A stretch of 64,000 nt of DNA from Nocardia higoensis NBRC 100133 (GTDB lineage: Bacteria; Actinomycetota; Actinomycetes; Mycobacteriales; Mycobacteriaceae). The translations under genes were made by a program, and so were the position numbers. This document shows positions 8,307-16,143 of this stretch, piece after piece; position 1 is the stretch's first letter; each line of letters begins with the position of its first letter. The stretch spans positions 40,030-104,029 of the forward strand of contig NZ_BAGA01000072.1 in NCBI RefSeq assembly GCF_000308595.1, given 5' to 3'. A model generated the notes under the pieces. The model searched no databases and was not told where the DNA came from. It saw only the letters and a list, made by a program, of their open reading frames with translations.

Positions 8307-9971
8307 TCAGCGACCGGCCTCCACGGCCTGGGCGAGGTCCTCGATGTCGTCGCTGACGCGCAGATCCGCGGCGGTGGGGCGGCCGGGCTGGTATGCCTCG
8401 AGCACGCCGGGCACGCCGTCCTGCACGATGTAGGTGGCGTCGGTGCGGACCGGCGCGCCGGGGCGCTGCACGTAGGGAACTACGCGGAAGTCGTTGCGCC
8501 ACAACTGCCTATCGACCTCCACGCGGACATAGCCGCGTTGCGCGTTGAAGTACTTCAGGTCCGGATTGGCCGCCAGCAGGCGCCGGCCGTGGTCGTAGAT
8601 GTCGACGCCGTCGCCGCCGCTGGTCACCGAGGTGCCGGTGAATTCGCTGCCGATGACGGGGGAGTCGGGGTCGTTGTAGTCGCGGCGCAGGTCGGCGGCG
8701 TAGTTCTCGTGCCGGTCGCCGGTGATGACGACGAGATTGCGCACGCACCGTTCGGCCGCGGCGGAGAGGACGGCGTGGCGGTCGGCGACGTAGCCGTCCC
8801 AGGCGTCGGTGGAGACCTCGACGTCGGGTCCGGGATCGTGGTCGGTCTGAGCCATCACGACCTGGTTGCCGAGAATGTGCCAGCGGGCGTTCGACTGTGC
8901 GAAGCCGTCGACCAGCCAGTCCCGTTGCGGCTCACCGAGAATGGTTGCCGCGGAGTCGGAGCGGAGGGTGTGGTCGGTGGTCATGTCGCCGTTGCGGGCG
9001 GCGGGAAGAGTCCGGTACTGGCGGGTGTCGAGCAGGGTGATATCGGCGAGGCTGCCGTAGTGATAGCGGCGATGCAAGTGCACGCGCGTGCCTGCGGGCA
9101 GCTGGGCCAGACGTAGCGGCTGATGTTCGTACATGGCCTGGAACGCCGCGGCCCGGCGGCGCCGGAACAGTGCCGGGACGATGTCGATATCGAGGTCGAG
9201 TCCGGAGGATTCGGCGGCCCAGTTGTCGTCGACCTCGTGATCGTCCATGGTGACCAGCCACGGGAAGAACGCGTGCGCGCGCTGGAGTGGCTGCTCGACT
9301 TTCGAGAGCGCGTAGCGCAGGCGGTATCCCGGCAGATCCCGCGCCTCGGGCCGCATGTGGGACTCCACGGGCCTGCCGGTGCGGCGGCCGGTGAGCGCGT
9401 CCTCGTAGATGTAGTCGCCGAGGTGGACGACCAGGTCCAGATCCTCGTCGGCGATGTGCTCGTAGGCGGTGTAGTAGCCGTCGTTCCAGGCCTGACAGGA
9501 GGCGAAGACGAAGCGCAGCCGGTCGGGACGGCTGCCGCGGGCCGGGGCGGTGCGGGTGCGGCCGACCGGGGAAACCGCCGCCCCCGCACGGAAGCGGTAG
9601 TGGTACCAGCGGTCCGGCGCGAGACCGTGGATCTCGGGGTGGACGCTGTGGGCCAGTTCCCTGGTCGCGACCGCCTCGCCGCGGCGCACCACCCGGGTGA
9701 ACGCCGCGTCCTCGGCGACCTCGAACTCCACGGTCACCGGCTGCGGACCCATCCCGCCGTGACCGTCCGGAGCGAGTGGGTCGGGCGCGAGCCGCGTCCA
9801 CAATACGAATCCGTCCGGGGTGGGATCGCCGGAAGCCACGCCGAGGGTGAACGGATGCTCCGACCATCGGGGTGCGCGGAATCGGCTGCTGCTCACCGCC
9901 GAGGCTCCGGCCAGCAGCAATGCGGACCCGGCGGCGCCGTAACCCAGCAACTGCCGTCGAGACACGCCCAT
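8307..9971 (-). CDS. phoD: PhoD-family alkaline phosphatase/phosphodiesterase
   Basis: Exported metallophosphoesterase of 554 residues that hydrolyses phosphate mono- and diesters outside the cytoplasm. The Tat signal is clear: SRRQLLGYG (twin arginine at residues 5-6) followed by a hydrophobic stretch and Ala-rich cleavage region. An N-terminal beta domain with GVASGDPTPDGFVLWTRL precedes the PhoD catalytic domain, whose metal-binding motifs are FASCQAW, DLVVHLGDYIYE, TMDDHEVDDNW and ITGDRHENY. The frame extends upstream to about 10460 only because the amidase region is open in this frame; ATG at 9971 gives the proper Tat signal. The family uses calcium and iron, and expression in relatives responds to phosphate limitation; no Pho box was identified. 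Confidence 0.93.
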   Translation of the reverse strand: MGVSRRQLLGYGAAGSALLLAGASAVSSSRFRAPRWSEHPFTLGVASGDPTPDGFVLWTRLAPDPLAPDGHGGMGPQPVTVEFEVAEDAAFTRVVRRGEAVATRELAHSVHPEIHGLAPDRWYHYRFRAGAAVSPVGRTRTAPARGSRPDRLRFVFASCQAWNDGYYTAYEHIADEDLDLVVHLGDYIYEDALTGRRTGRPVESHMRPEARDLPGYRLRYALSKVEQPLQRAHAFFPWLVTMDDHEVDDNWAAESSGLDLDIDIVPALFRRRRAAAFQAMYEHQPLRLAQLPAGTRVHLHRRYHYGSLADITLLDTRQYRTLPAARNGDMTTDHTLRSDSAATILGEPQRDWLVDGFAQSNARWHILGNQVVMAQTDHDPGPDVEVSTDAWDGYVADRHAVLSAAAERCVRNLVVITGDRHENYAADLRRDYNDPDSPVIGSEFTGTSVTSGGDGVDIYDHGRRLLAANPDLKYFNAQRGYVRVEVDRQLWRNDFRVVPYVQRPGAPVRTDATYIVQDGVPGVLEAYQPGRPTAADLRVSDDIEDLAQAVEAGR

Positions 9972-10128
9972 GACGACGACGTTACAAGTGAAGTGGAGGA
10001 AGTTCCTCCGATTGTGATGAACTCTGCCCGACGATTGGTTTGTCATGACGTTACCGGCGGGCGAAGCGGTGCTGTCGCCGTCGAACGTGCGGTACCGCCG
10101 GGCGGTCCGCGCCCCGAGCGACAGCGGG

Positions 10129-11568
10129 TCAGGCGTTTTCGGGCGTAACCACCGAAGCCGTCTTGTGGCCGGTGGAACCGATCCGCGGAAAAGGCGCGAC
10201 GGCTTCGAGTTCGTAGGCCAGTCGAAGCAGGGTTCGCTCGTCGCCGTGCGGCGCGAAGAGCTGGATCGAGCCGGGCAGGCCGTTGGTGTGCAGTCCGTGT
10301 GGCAGGGAAATGGCCGGGCCGCCACCGATATTGGCCAGCGGGGTGAAGGCGACGTAGTCGACGAGCTTGGCGAACAACGCGTCGGCGGCCTGCCGGGGGG
10401 AGTGCTCGCCGATGCGCGGCGCCGGGTGGGCGAGCGTCGGGGTGAGCAGGATGTCCACATCGGCGAAGTGCCTGGCGTAGAGCTCCTGGCCGCCGCGCAG
10501 GCGGCGGATCGCGCCGGGGAGCCGGTGTGGGCCGCGGGCGACCTTGCGGGCGAGACCTTTGGTGAACGGGTCGAGCTTGCGCGGGTCGAAACGGCGGCCG
10601 TGGCTCATCGAGAAACTCGCCGACATGAGGACCGCGAACAGCGACCAGTACAGCGTGAAGTCCTCGACGAACTGTTCGTCGAGCAGCAGGCGGCGCTCGA
10701 CGAGTTCGTGGCCCTGGCCGGCGAAGGTCTCGGCGGCCGAGGTCAGGATCCGGTCGGTCTCGGGGTGGACGGGGTGGCCGAGGACGTCGTAGCGAATGAC
10801 GCCGATGCGCATCCTGCGGTCGTCCGGGCCCTCGACGAGACCGACCGGCGGCAGGCCCGGTTCGGGATGGTGCTGTTCGGCGACGGCGAGGTAGTGGGCG
10901 GTGTCGCGCACCGAGCGGGTCAGCACTCCCTCGGAGACCAGATTCACCGGTAGTTGCCTGGCGCCCGGCTGATCGAGCAGACGAGACCGCGTCACCTTGA
11001 GCCCGACGAGCCCGTTGACCGCCGCGGGAATGCGGATGGATCCGCCGCCGTCGTTGGCGTGCGCGATCGGCACCGCGCCGGAAGCGACCAACGCGCCGGA
11101 TCCGCCGGAGGAGGCGCCGACGGAGTACTCGGTGTTCCACGGGTTCCTGGTGGGCGGGCGATCGACGTACTCGGTGCTGGCGGTCAGCCCGAACTCACAC
11201 AGCGTGGACTTGCCGAGCAAGGTGAACCCCTGCGCGAGGAACTGCCGTGCGGGCGCGCTGTCCGCCTTCGCCGGATGCGGGGTGAACGCGGACGAGCCGT
11301 GACAGGTCGGCACGCCCGCGACATCGGCGTTGTCCTTGACAAACGCAGGCACTCCGGCGAACAGCCCCGAGGTGGGCGGCTGGTTGCGCGCCCGCTCGAA
11401 GCACTCGACCTGCACCGCGTTCAGCTCCGGCTGCACCTTGCCGACCCGGGCGATGGCGGCCTCGAGCACTTCGTCACGGCTCACCTCCCCGCTGCGGATC
11501 CGGGCGGCGACCCCGAGGGCGTCGAGATCGCCGAGGGCGTCATCGGTGAAGGCGTGCACTGTGCTCAT
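10129..11568 (-). CDS. Amidase signature family hydrolase
   Basis: 479-residue amidase of the AS family, hydrolysing an amide to acid and ammonia or amine in the cytoplasm. The catalytic Lys-cisSer-Ser triad is visible: K78 in PAFVKDN, S153 in SVGASSGGSG, and S177 in DGGGSIRIPA. The length is normal for the family. The substrate cannot be read from the sequence. It lies 157 nt upstream of phoD on the same strand; the gap holds no clear terminator. Start ATG 11568 is the only one giving the usual N-terminal helix (ALGVAARIRSGEVS). Confidence 0.9.
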   Translation of the reverse strand: MSTVHAFTDDALGDLDALGVAARIRSGEVSRDEVLEAAIARVGKVQPELNAVQVECFERARNQPPTSGLFAGVPAFVKDNADVAGVPTCHGSSAFTPHPAKADSAPARQFLAQGFTLLGKSTLCEFGLTASTEYVDRPPTRNPWNTEYSVGASSGGSGALVASGAVPIAHANDGGGSIRIPAAVNGLVGLKVTRSRLLDQPGARQLPVNLVSEGVLTRSVRDTAHYLAVAEQHHPEPGLPPVGLVEGPDDRRMRIGVIRYDVLGHPVHPETDRILTSAAETFAGQGHELVERRLLLDEQFVEDFTLYWSLFAVLMSASFSMSHGRRFDPRKLDPFTKGLARKVARGPHRLPGAIRRLRGGQELYARHFADVDILLTPTLAHPAPRIGEHSPRQAADALFAKLVDYVAFTPLANIGGGPAISLPHGLHTNGLPGSIQLFAPHGDERTLLRLAYELEAVAPFPRIGSTGHKTASVVTPENA

Positions 11569-11689
11569 CGGATCCGTGCTTTCGTCGCTGCTGTCGAGCG
11601 CGGACCGCGCGTGTGGGGTGTCGGCGCGCCGTCCGCTCTTGCGACAGTAACGCCCGCCGGAAACGAGTGGTTGCGGTATCGGCGGACCC

Positions 11690-12235
11690 TCAGGCGGGCT
11701 CGACCAACTGGATCTCCAGTTCGACCTTGACCGAGTTGCTCAGCAGACCGGGGGCGGCGGCGCCCACGCCGAGTGCGAGCCGGTCCACGGAGCCGACGGC
11801 GGAGAAGCCGGCGTGCCGGGCGCCGGCTCCGGGCAGTTCCTGCACCCCGCCCCATTCCACCTCGAGGGTCACCGGCGTGCTGCGCTCGCCCAGCCACACC
11901 TCGCCGTCGACGGTGAAGTTCTCGGCGATGCGCACCGGTCCGGTGGCGCGGAAGGTGAGGGTGGGCCGGTTGGCGACGTCGAGGAAGTCGGCGGTGCGCA
12001 CGTGCTCGTCGCGGGCGGCATTGCCGGTGTCGAAGGAGTTCAGGTGGATGGTGGCGCCGATGGTGGCCGCGCCGGTCTCGTCGACGTGGAACTCGGTGTC
12101 GAAGGCGGTGAAGCTACCGCGCACCTTCGCGATTCCGAGGTGGCGGATGCTGAAGCCGACCGAGGAGTGCTGGGTGTCCAGGGCCCAGGAGCCGGGCTTC
12201 AGCAGGGTCGGGGTTTCGTTCGTGCTCGTGGTCAT
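11690..12235 (-). CDS. YceI-family lipocalin-like protein
   Basis: 181-residue YceI-domain protein. These beta-barrels bind isoprenoid-like lipids. The N-terminal WALDTQHSSVGFSIRHLG motif, the middle LDVANRPTLTFRAT segment and the TLEVEWGG region match the family. No signal peptide is visible, so this is a cytoplasmic member, as is common in actinobacteria. ATG 12235 is used; the longer open frame reaching 12430 runs into the divergent XRE gene. The divergent XRE regulator shares a 100-nt promoter region containing a near-perfect dyad, suggesting XRE control. Confidence 0.88.
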   Translation of the reverse strand: MTTSTNETPTLLKPGSWALDTQHSSVGFSIRHLGIAKVRGSFTAFDTEFHVDETGAATIGATIHLNSFDTGNAARDEHVRTADFLDVANRPTLTFRATGPVRIAENFTVDGEVWLGERSTPVTLEVEWGGVQELPGAGARHAGFSAVGSVDRLALGVGAAAPGLLSNSVKVELEIQLVEPA

Positions 12236-12282
12236 GAACCGAGCCTGGCCCCGGCGGCGGCCGGTACCAAGGCCGTGGTTTT

Positions 12283-12303
12283 CCTGGACCTGACAGGGCC
12301 AGG
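12283..12303. promoter_or_regulatory. Candidate operator dyad between yceI-like and XRE genes
   Basis: CCTGGACCTG, one spacer base, then CAGGGCCAGG: a 10-bp inverted repeat with one mismatch, centred in the 100-nt divergent promoter. Its place and symmetry suit a dimeric XRE repressor acting on both genes. Confidence 0.5.
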
Positions 12304-12335
12304 CTCGCGGTGCGGGAATCGGCCATGATGAAGAC

Positions 12336-13169
12336 GTGACCGGAAACAGGTTCGCCGAATTCCTCGTCGCCCGTCGCGCCGAACTGCGCCCGGCCGACGT
12401 CGGACTACCCGATATCGGCCGCCGCCGCACCCCCGGCCTGCGGCGCGAAGAGGTCGCGGTGCGCGCCGGGGTGAGCGCGGACTACCTGGCGCGGCTGGAA
12501 CAGGGCCGCGACACCAACCCCTCGATCGCCGTGGTCGACGCGCTGGCCGCCGCCCTCCTGCTCGACGACGCGCAACGTCGGCACTTCGGCCTGCTCGCGC
12601 TGACCGCCGGCCAGGAGGAACGGTGCGGTGGTTCCGAAGCACCCATCACGACGGTGCCGGAATCGGTCATCGCGGTCCTGCGGGCGCTGGATCCGACGCC
12701 CGCGTTCGTGCGGGGCCGCCGCCTCGAGGTGCTCGCCCACAACGAGGCCTGGGCCGATCTCGCCGCGCCGCTCGGCCTGCTCGATCCGCCGATCGACCTG
12801 GCGCAGTGGGTGTTTCGACACAAGACCGCCCACCGCGTACTGCAGAACCGCGCGGCCGTCGCCGAATCCCTCACCGCCGAGCTCTACCGGGCGAGCATGC
12901 GCTGGCCCAACGACGATCACCTGAATCACGCCATCGCCTCCTTGCGCACGGTGCCCGAATTCGCACAGCGTTGGCAGCCGAGGCCGGCCGCCGAAACGGC
13001 CCCGGTGCCGTTGCGCCTGCACCACCCGGTGCACGGCGCTCTCACCCTCACCGTGGAGCAGCTGGAGACCAGGCACGACCAGGCTGTGGTGGTGTGGCTG
13101 CCCGATCGTGCCCTCGCGCGCGAGTCGGGGCTGCGCCTGCTGCGCGGGGATCGCGCGGCGGGCGAGTAG
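12336..13169 (+). CDS. XRE-family transcriptional regulator with MmyB-like ligand domain
   Basis: 277-residue DNA-binding regulator. The N-terminal HTH (about 8-85) has the actinobacterial signature RRTPGLRREEVAVRAGVS followed by YLARLEQGRD, and the C-terminal part (about 105-265) is the MmyB-like PAS-type ligand domain, with PAFVRGRRLEVLAHNEAW and a terminal TLTVEQLE segment. Proteins of this type usually repress a divergent neighbour, here the YceI gene. Fatty-acid-like ligands have been described for some relatives; none can be inferred here. GTG 12336 is the start. Confidence 0.9.
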   Translation: MTGNRFAEFLVARRAELRPADVGLPDIGRRRTPGLRREEVAVRAGVSADYLARLEQGRDTNPSIAVVDALAAALLLDDAQRRHFGLLALTAGQEERCGGSEAPITTVPESVIAVLRALDPTPAFVRGRRLEVLAHNEAWADLAAPLGLLDPPIDLAQWVFRHKTAHRVLQNRAAVAESLTAELYRASMRWPNDDHLNHAIASLRTVPEFAQRWQPRPAAETAPVPLRLHHPVHGALTLTVEQLETRHDQAVVVWLPDRALARESGLRLLRGDRAAGE

Positions 13170-13180
13170 GCCGCATCCCG

Positions 13181-13615
13181 CTACTCGGTGCGGGCATCGT
13201 GCGTCGCCCGGTTGGCCATGACCTCGTCCATGTTCGTCTCGGCCCAGCTCCTGAGGCCGCGCATCAGGTGGTGCAGCGACAGTCCGAGCTCGGTGAGTTC
13301 GTAGGAGACCGTGACGGGAACGGTGGGCGTCACCGTCCGGGTGAGCAGGCCGTCGCGTTCCAGGGACCGCAGCGTCTGAGTGAGCACCTTCTGGCTGACT
13401 CCCGCGAGTGTCCGGGCGAGTTCGGAGAAGCGCATCGCCCGCGGTTCACCGGGGCGGTCCGCGCCGTCCGCGCCCCCGCCCAGCGCGCACAGGATCAGGG
13501 CGACCCACTTGTCGGAGATCCGATCGAGCAGTTGCCTGCTCGGGCAGGCGGCGAAGAACGCGTTGTACTCGATCTTGGCCGTGGCCTTCTTCTCGGCCGC
13601 CGTGGTCGTCCTCAT
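13181..13615 (-). CDS. HxlR-family transcriptional regulator
   Basis: 144-residue winged-helix regulator. The HxlR core is complete: CPSRQLLDRISDKWVALILCAL, then RFSELARTLAGVSQKVLTQTLRSLERDGLLTR split over recognition helix and wing, and a C-terminal dimerisation helix (HHLMRGLRSWAETN). An acidic/Gly insertion (GGGADGADRPG) lengthens the helix-2 region. The start is ATG 13615, with AGGAG 7 nt upstream; the frame remains open to 13672 but without a better ribosome site. It is divergent from an aldo/keto reductase, the likely target; HxlR proteins often sense reactive electrophiles or quinones. Confidence 0.9.
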   Translation of the reverse strand: MRTTTAAEKKATAKIEYNAFFAACPSRQLLDRISDKWVALILCALGGGADGADRPGEPRAMRFSELARTLAGVSQKVLTQTLRSLERDGLLTRTVTPTVPVTVSYELTELGLSLHHLMRGLRSWAETNMDEVMANRATHDARTE

Positions 13616-13646
13616 GTCCCCACTCCTGTCACCTCTGGGTAACCAA

Positions 13647-13680
13647 GGCACCTGCCAGTGCCTACTTCCCAACGGGAAGT
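13647..13680. promoter_or_regulatory. Two inverted repeats in the hxlR/aldo-keto reductase promoter
   Basis: GGCAC-N6-GTGCC at 13647-13662 and ACTTCCC-AAC-GGGAAGT at 13664-13680 lie back to back between the divergent genes. The second is a perfect 7-bp dyad. Both are of a size suited to a dimeric winged-helix repressor; I infer HxlR binding. Confidence 0.5.
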
Positions 13681-13746
13681 TGCCCTACCAGTATGAAGTA
13701 AGCCCCATCGGGCGCCATTCCTGTGAGAGATATCGAGGACCCGCGT

Positions 13747-14622
13747 ATGAGCACACTGTTCACTTCACTCCCCGGCGGCACCTGGACCCTGGGCGATCTG
13801 ACCGTCACCCGCTTCGGCTACGGCGCGATGCAACTCGCCGGGCCCTGGGTCATGGGACCGCCCGCCGATCGGGACGGCGCGATCGCCGTGCTGCGCGAGG
13901 CCGTCGACCTCGGCATCACCCATATCGATACCAGTGACGCGTACGGTCCGCGAGTGACCAACCGGTTGATCCGCGAGGCGCTGCAGCCCTACCACGAGTC
14001 GCTGCACATCGTGACGAAGGTCGGTGCGGAACGGGACGAGCAGGGCGGATGGCCGACGGCGCGGCAGCCGGACCAGCTGCGTCGCCAGGTCGAGGAGAAC
14101 CTCGAATCCCTAGGGCTCGACACACTGGATCTGGTGAATCTCCGGCTCGGCGACGCCGAGGGGCCGCGGGCGGGCACGCTCGCCGAATCGTTCGAGACGC
14201 TCGCCGACCTCCAACGGCAAGGCGTCATCCGCCATCTCGGCGTCAGTAATGCCACCGCCGAGCAGGTCGCCGAGGCCCGGAGCATCGCGCCGATCGTGTG
14301 CGTGCAGAACATGTACAACCTGGCCCACCGCCACGACGACGAGCTGATCGACCGGCTCGCCGCCGAGCGCATCGCCTACGTGCCGTTCTTCCCGCTCGGC
14401 GGGTTCAGCCCGCTGCAGTCCTCGGCATTGTCCGCGGTCGCCGCCCGGCTGGGCGCCACGCCGATGTCGGTGGCCCTGGCCTGGCTGCTGCACAGGTCGC
14501 CGAACATCCTGCTGATCCCCGGCACCTCCTCCGTCGCGCACCTACGCGAGAACATCGCGGGCGCCCGGCTGTCGCTGTCGGATACCGACCTCGCCGAACT
14601 GGACGCGCTCGGCCGGGAGTGA
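13747..14622 (+). CDS. Aldo/keto reductase with arginine at the catalytic histidine position
   Basis: 291-residue (beta/alpha)8 NADPH-dependent oxidoreductase. Catalytic Asp61 and Tyr66 (HIDTSDAYG) and Lys91 (VTKVG) are present. The fourth tetrad residue, usually His in VNLHR, is Arg133 (DLVNLRLG), as in the YdbC-like subgroup, some members of which reduce pyridoxal. The cofactor-binding IPGTSSVAHLRENI segment is intact. ATG 13747 is preferred to the in-frame GTG 13723. The divergent HxlR gene and the dyads between them suggest inducible expression, perhaps by carbonyl stress. Confidence 0.9.
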   Translation: MSTLFTSLPGGTWTLGDLTVTRFGYGAMQLAGPWVMGPPADRDGAIAVLREAVDLGITHIDTSDAYGPRVTNRLIREALQPYHESLHIVTKVGAERDEQGGWPTARQPDQLRRQVEENLESLGLDTLDLVNLRLGDAEGPRAGTLAESFETLADLQRQGVIRHLGVSNATAEQVAEARSIAPIVCVQNMYNLAHRHDDELIDRLAAERIAYVPFFPLGGFSPLQSSALSAVAARLGATPMSVALAWLLHRSPNILLIPGTSSVAHLRENIAGARLSLSDTDLAELDALGRE

Positions 14623-14686
14623 ACCCGGACGTTGCGGCTCGACCTGTTCCGGGTTGCGCGTCCGGCGCCGCCCACCGACCCGACAA

Positions 14687-14728
14687 CGCAGCAGCCGGCC
14701 GCGAGCGAACTCGCGGCCGGCTGCTGCG
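14687..14728. terminator. Strong bidirectional hairpin between convergent genes
   Basis: Perfect 19-bp stem (14687-14705 with 14710-14728) closed by a CGAA tetraloop, between the stops of the aldo/keto reductase (14622) and the STAS gene (14751). There is no T-tract on either side, as usual in GC-rich actinobacteria. Confidence 0.8.
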
Positions 14729-14750
14729 CTGTGGTGGTACCCGGTGGCCG

Positions 14751-15314
14751 TTACGTGCGCGCGCCCGCGCCCACCGCCTTCCTCGCCGAGAGCGGGATCA
14801 CGCCCGGCTGCGGTTCGTGGAAACGCCGACGCGGAGACGTGACGTCCACGCCCGAGTCGTTCGACATCGCGGGCTGCGCGGGGCGGACCGGCGAGTCGAG
14901 TGCGGTGTGCGCGCTGACGACCGTGGAACGGACGATCAGTGGCGCGGTGCGCGGATCGTCGGCGAGGAGCCGGGCGATGCGACGGTCGGTGGTGACCAGG
15001 CAGGTCCGGACGCCTTCGCGGAGGAAAGCCCCCGCGTCTTCGACGAGATCGCCGAGGGTGCGCAGCGAGAGGAAGTCGAGCCTTCCGGCATCGACGATGA
15101 GCGCGCCGCCCGCTTTCGCCGCCGCGTCGGCAGCCTCGCGCACCATCTGCCGCCACAGCGGCAGGGTGAAGGCATCGGCTTGACCACGTACCGACAGGAT
15201 GACGACGCCACTGCGGTGGCGGGTGCGGGATATCAGCCGGTGATCGGGCGAACGGGAGGGTGCCGTGGCGGAATTCACCGACAGGAAGGGGGAGGAGCTG
15301 GATTTCAGGTTCAT
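14751..15314 (-). CDS. STAS-domain protein (anti-sigma antagonist-like)
   Basis: About 187 residues. The middle (about 30-140) is a STAS fold, recognisable from GVVILSVRGQADAFTLPLW, GGALIVDAGRLDFLSLRTL and VRTCLVTTDRRIARLL. In STAS anti-anti-sigma factors a Ser/Thr after the conserved Asp is phosphorylated; here the stretch reads DFLSLRTL, so Ser is a candidate. The C-terminal 45 residues are Pro/Arg-rich and low complexity. It probably belongs to a partner-switching stress circuit, with no anti-sigma kinase nearby. The start is uncertain: ATG 15314 is used, and an in-frame ATG at 15350 is possible. Confidence 0.75.
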   Translation of the reverse strand: MNLKSSSSPFLSVNSATAPSRSPDHRLISRTRHRSGVVILSVRGQADAFTLPLWRQMVREAADAAAKAGGALIVDAGRLDFLSLRTLGDLVEDAGAFLREGVRTCLVTTDRRIARLLADDPRTAPLIVRSTVVSAHTALDSPVRPAQPAMSNDSGVDVTSPRRRFHEPQPGVIPLSARKAVGAGART

Positions 15315-15431
15315 GACACTACCCGGATCGGCTCGAGATGCACTGAGCATCAGGGCTCCGGCAGACCCCGGTGGTTTCGAGGTGACGCGTGAGCCGCACC
15401 CAGGGTAACGCACACCGAACGTAAACGGCAG

Positions 15432-15453
15432 TTTATTTTTGTATAGAAATAAA
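15432..15453. promoter_or_regulatory. AT-rich dyad upstream of carbonic anhydrase
   Basis: TTTATTT-N8-AAATAAA at 15432-15438 and 15447-15453 is a conspicuously AT-rich perfect inverted repeat in very GC-rich DNA, about 140 nt before the carbonic anhydrase start and upstream of the divergent STAS gene. It probably marks a promoter/operator; flanking AAACG and CGTTT extend the symmetry loosely. Confidence 0.45.
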
Positions 15454-15591
15454 TCGTGTCGTTTGCGTGACCCGCCCCCGGGTAGTTGCGCTCAGCCTGC
15501 GCAAATACCTTGTCCGGGATCCGGCCACTGGCAACTGTCGATCCGTACACGTGAAGTCCTCACACCCCCCTCCCAGAGGAAGGCGCGATCC

Positions 15592-16083
15592 ATGAGCGTG
15601 ACCGACGAGTACCTGGCCAACAACGCCGAATACGCGGCGACGTTCAGTGGGCCCCTCCCGCTGCCGCCGAGCAAGCACGTCGCCGTGGTGGCGTGCATGG
15701 ACGCCCGCCTGGACGTCTACCGGATCCTCGGCCTGAAAGACGGCGAGGCGCACGTCATCCGCAATGCGGGCGGCGTGGTGACCGACGACGAGATCCGGTC
15801 GCTGGCCATCAGCCAGCGCCTGCTGGGCACGACCGAGATCATCCTCATCCACCACACCGACTGCGGCATGCTCACCTTCACCGACGACGACTTCAAGCGC
15901 GCCATCCAGGACGAGATCGGCATCAAGCCCACCTGGTCGGCCGAATCCTTCCCGGACGTCGAGGAAGACGTGCGCCAGTCGCTGAAGCGCATCGAGCGCA
16001 GCCCGTTCGTCACGAAGACGACCTCGTTGCGCGGATTCGTCTTCGATGTCGCCACCGGCAAGCTCAACGAAGTCCTGAACTGA
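15592..16083 (+). CDS. Beta-class carbonic anhydrase
   Basis: 163-residue zinc enzyme interconverting CO2 and bicarbonate. The zinc ligands Cys35 (ACMDARLD), His88 and Cys91 (HHTDCGM) and the Asp37-Arg39 dyad are present, and the length fits the short actinobacterial type. The ATG at 15592 has AGAGGAAGG 7 nt upstream; the open frame extends back to 15439 but without a ribosome site. Single gene with an AT-rich dyad upstream. Confidence 0.94.
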   Translation: MSVTDEYLANNAEYAATFSGPLPLPPSKHVAVVACMDARLDVYRILGLKDGEAHVIRNAGGVVTDDEIRSLAISQRLLGTTEIILIHHTDCGMLTFTDDDFKRAIQDEIGIKPTWSAESFPDVEEDVRQSLKRIERSPFVTKTTSLRGFVFDVATGKLNEVLN

Positions 16084-16143
16084 CCCGGATCGCGCAGCCG
16101 GGCCGCCCACCGTACGGGGAACGGCCCGGCCTGTCGTGTGCGC

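Noticed and set aside
9972..10460. N-terminal extension of phoD
   Set aside because: The frame is open but would bury the Tat signal; ATG 9971 gives a normal twin-arginine start.
14687..14728. Possible mobile-element end or riboswitch
   Set aside because: The long perfect hairpin lies exactly between two convergent stop codons, so a bidirectional terminator explains it.
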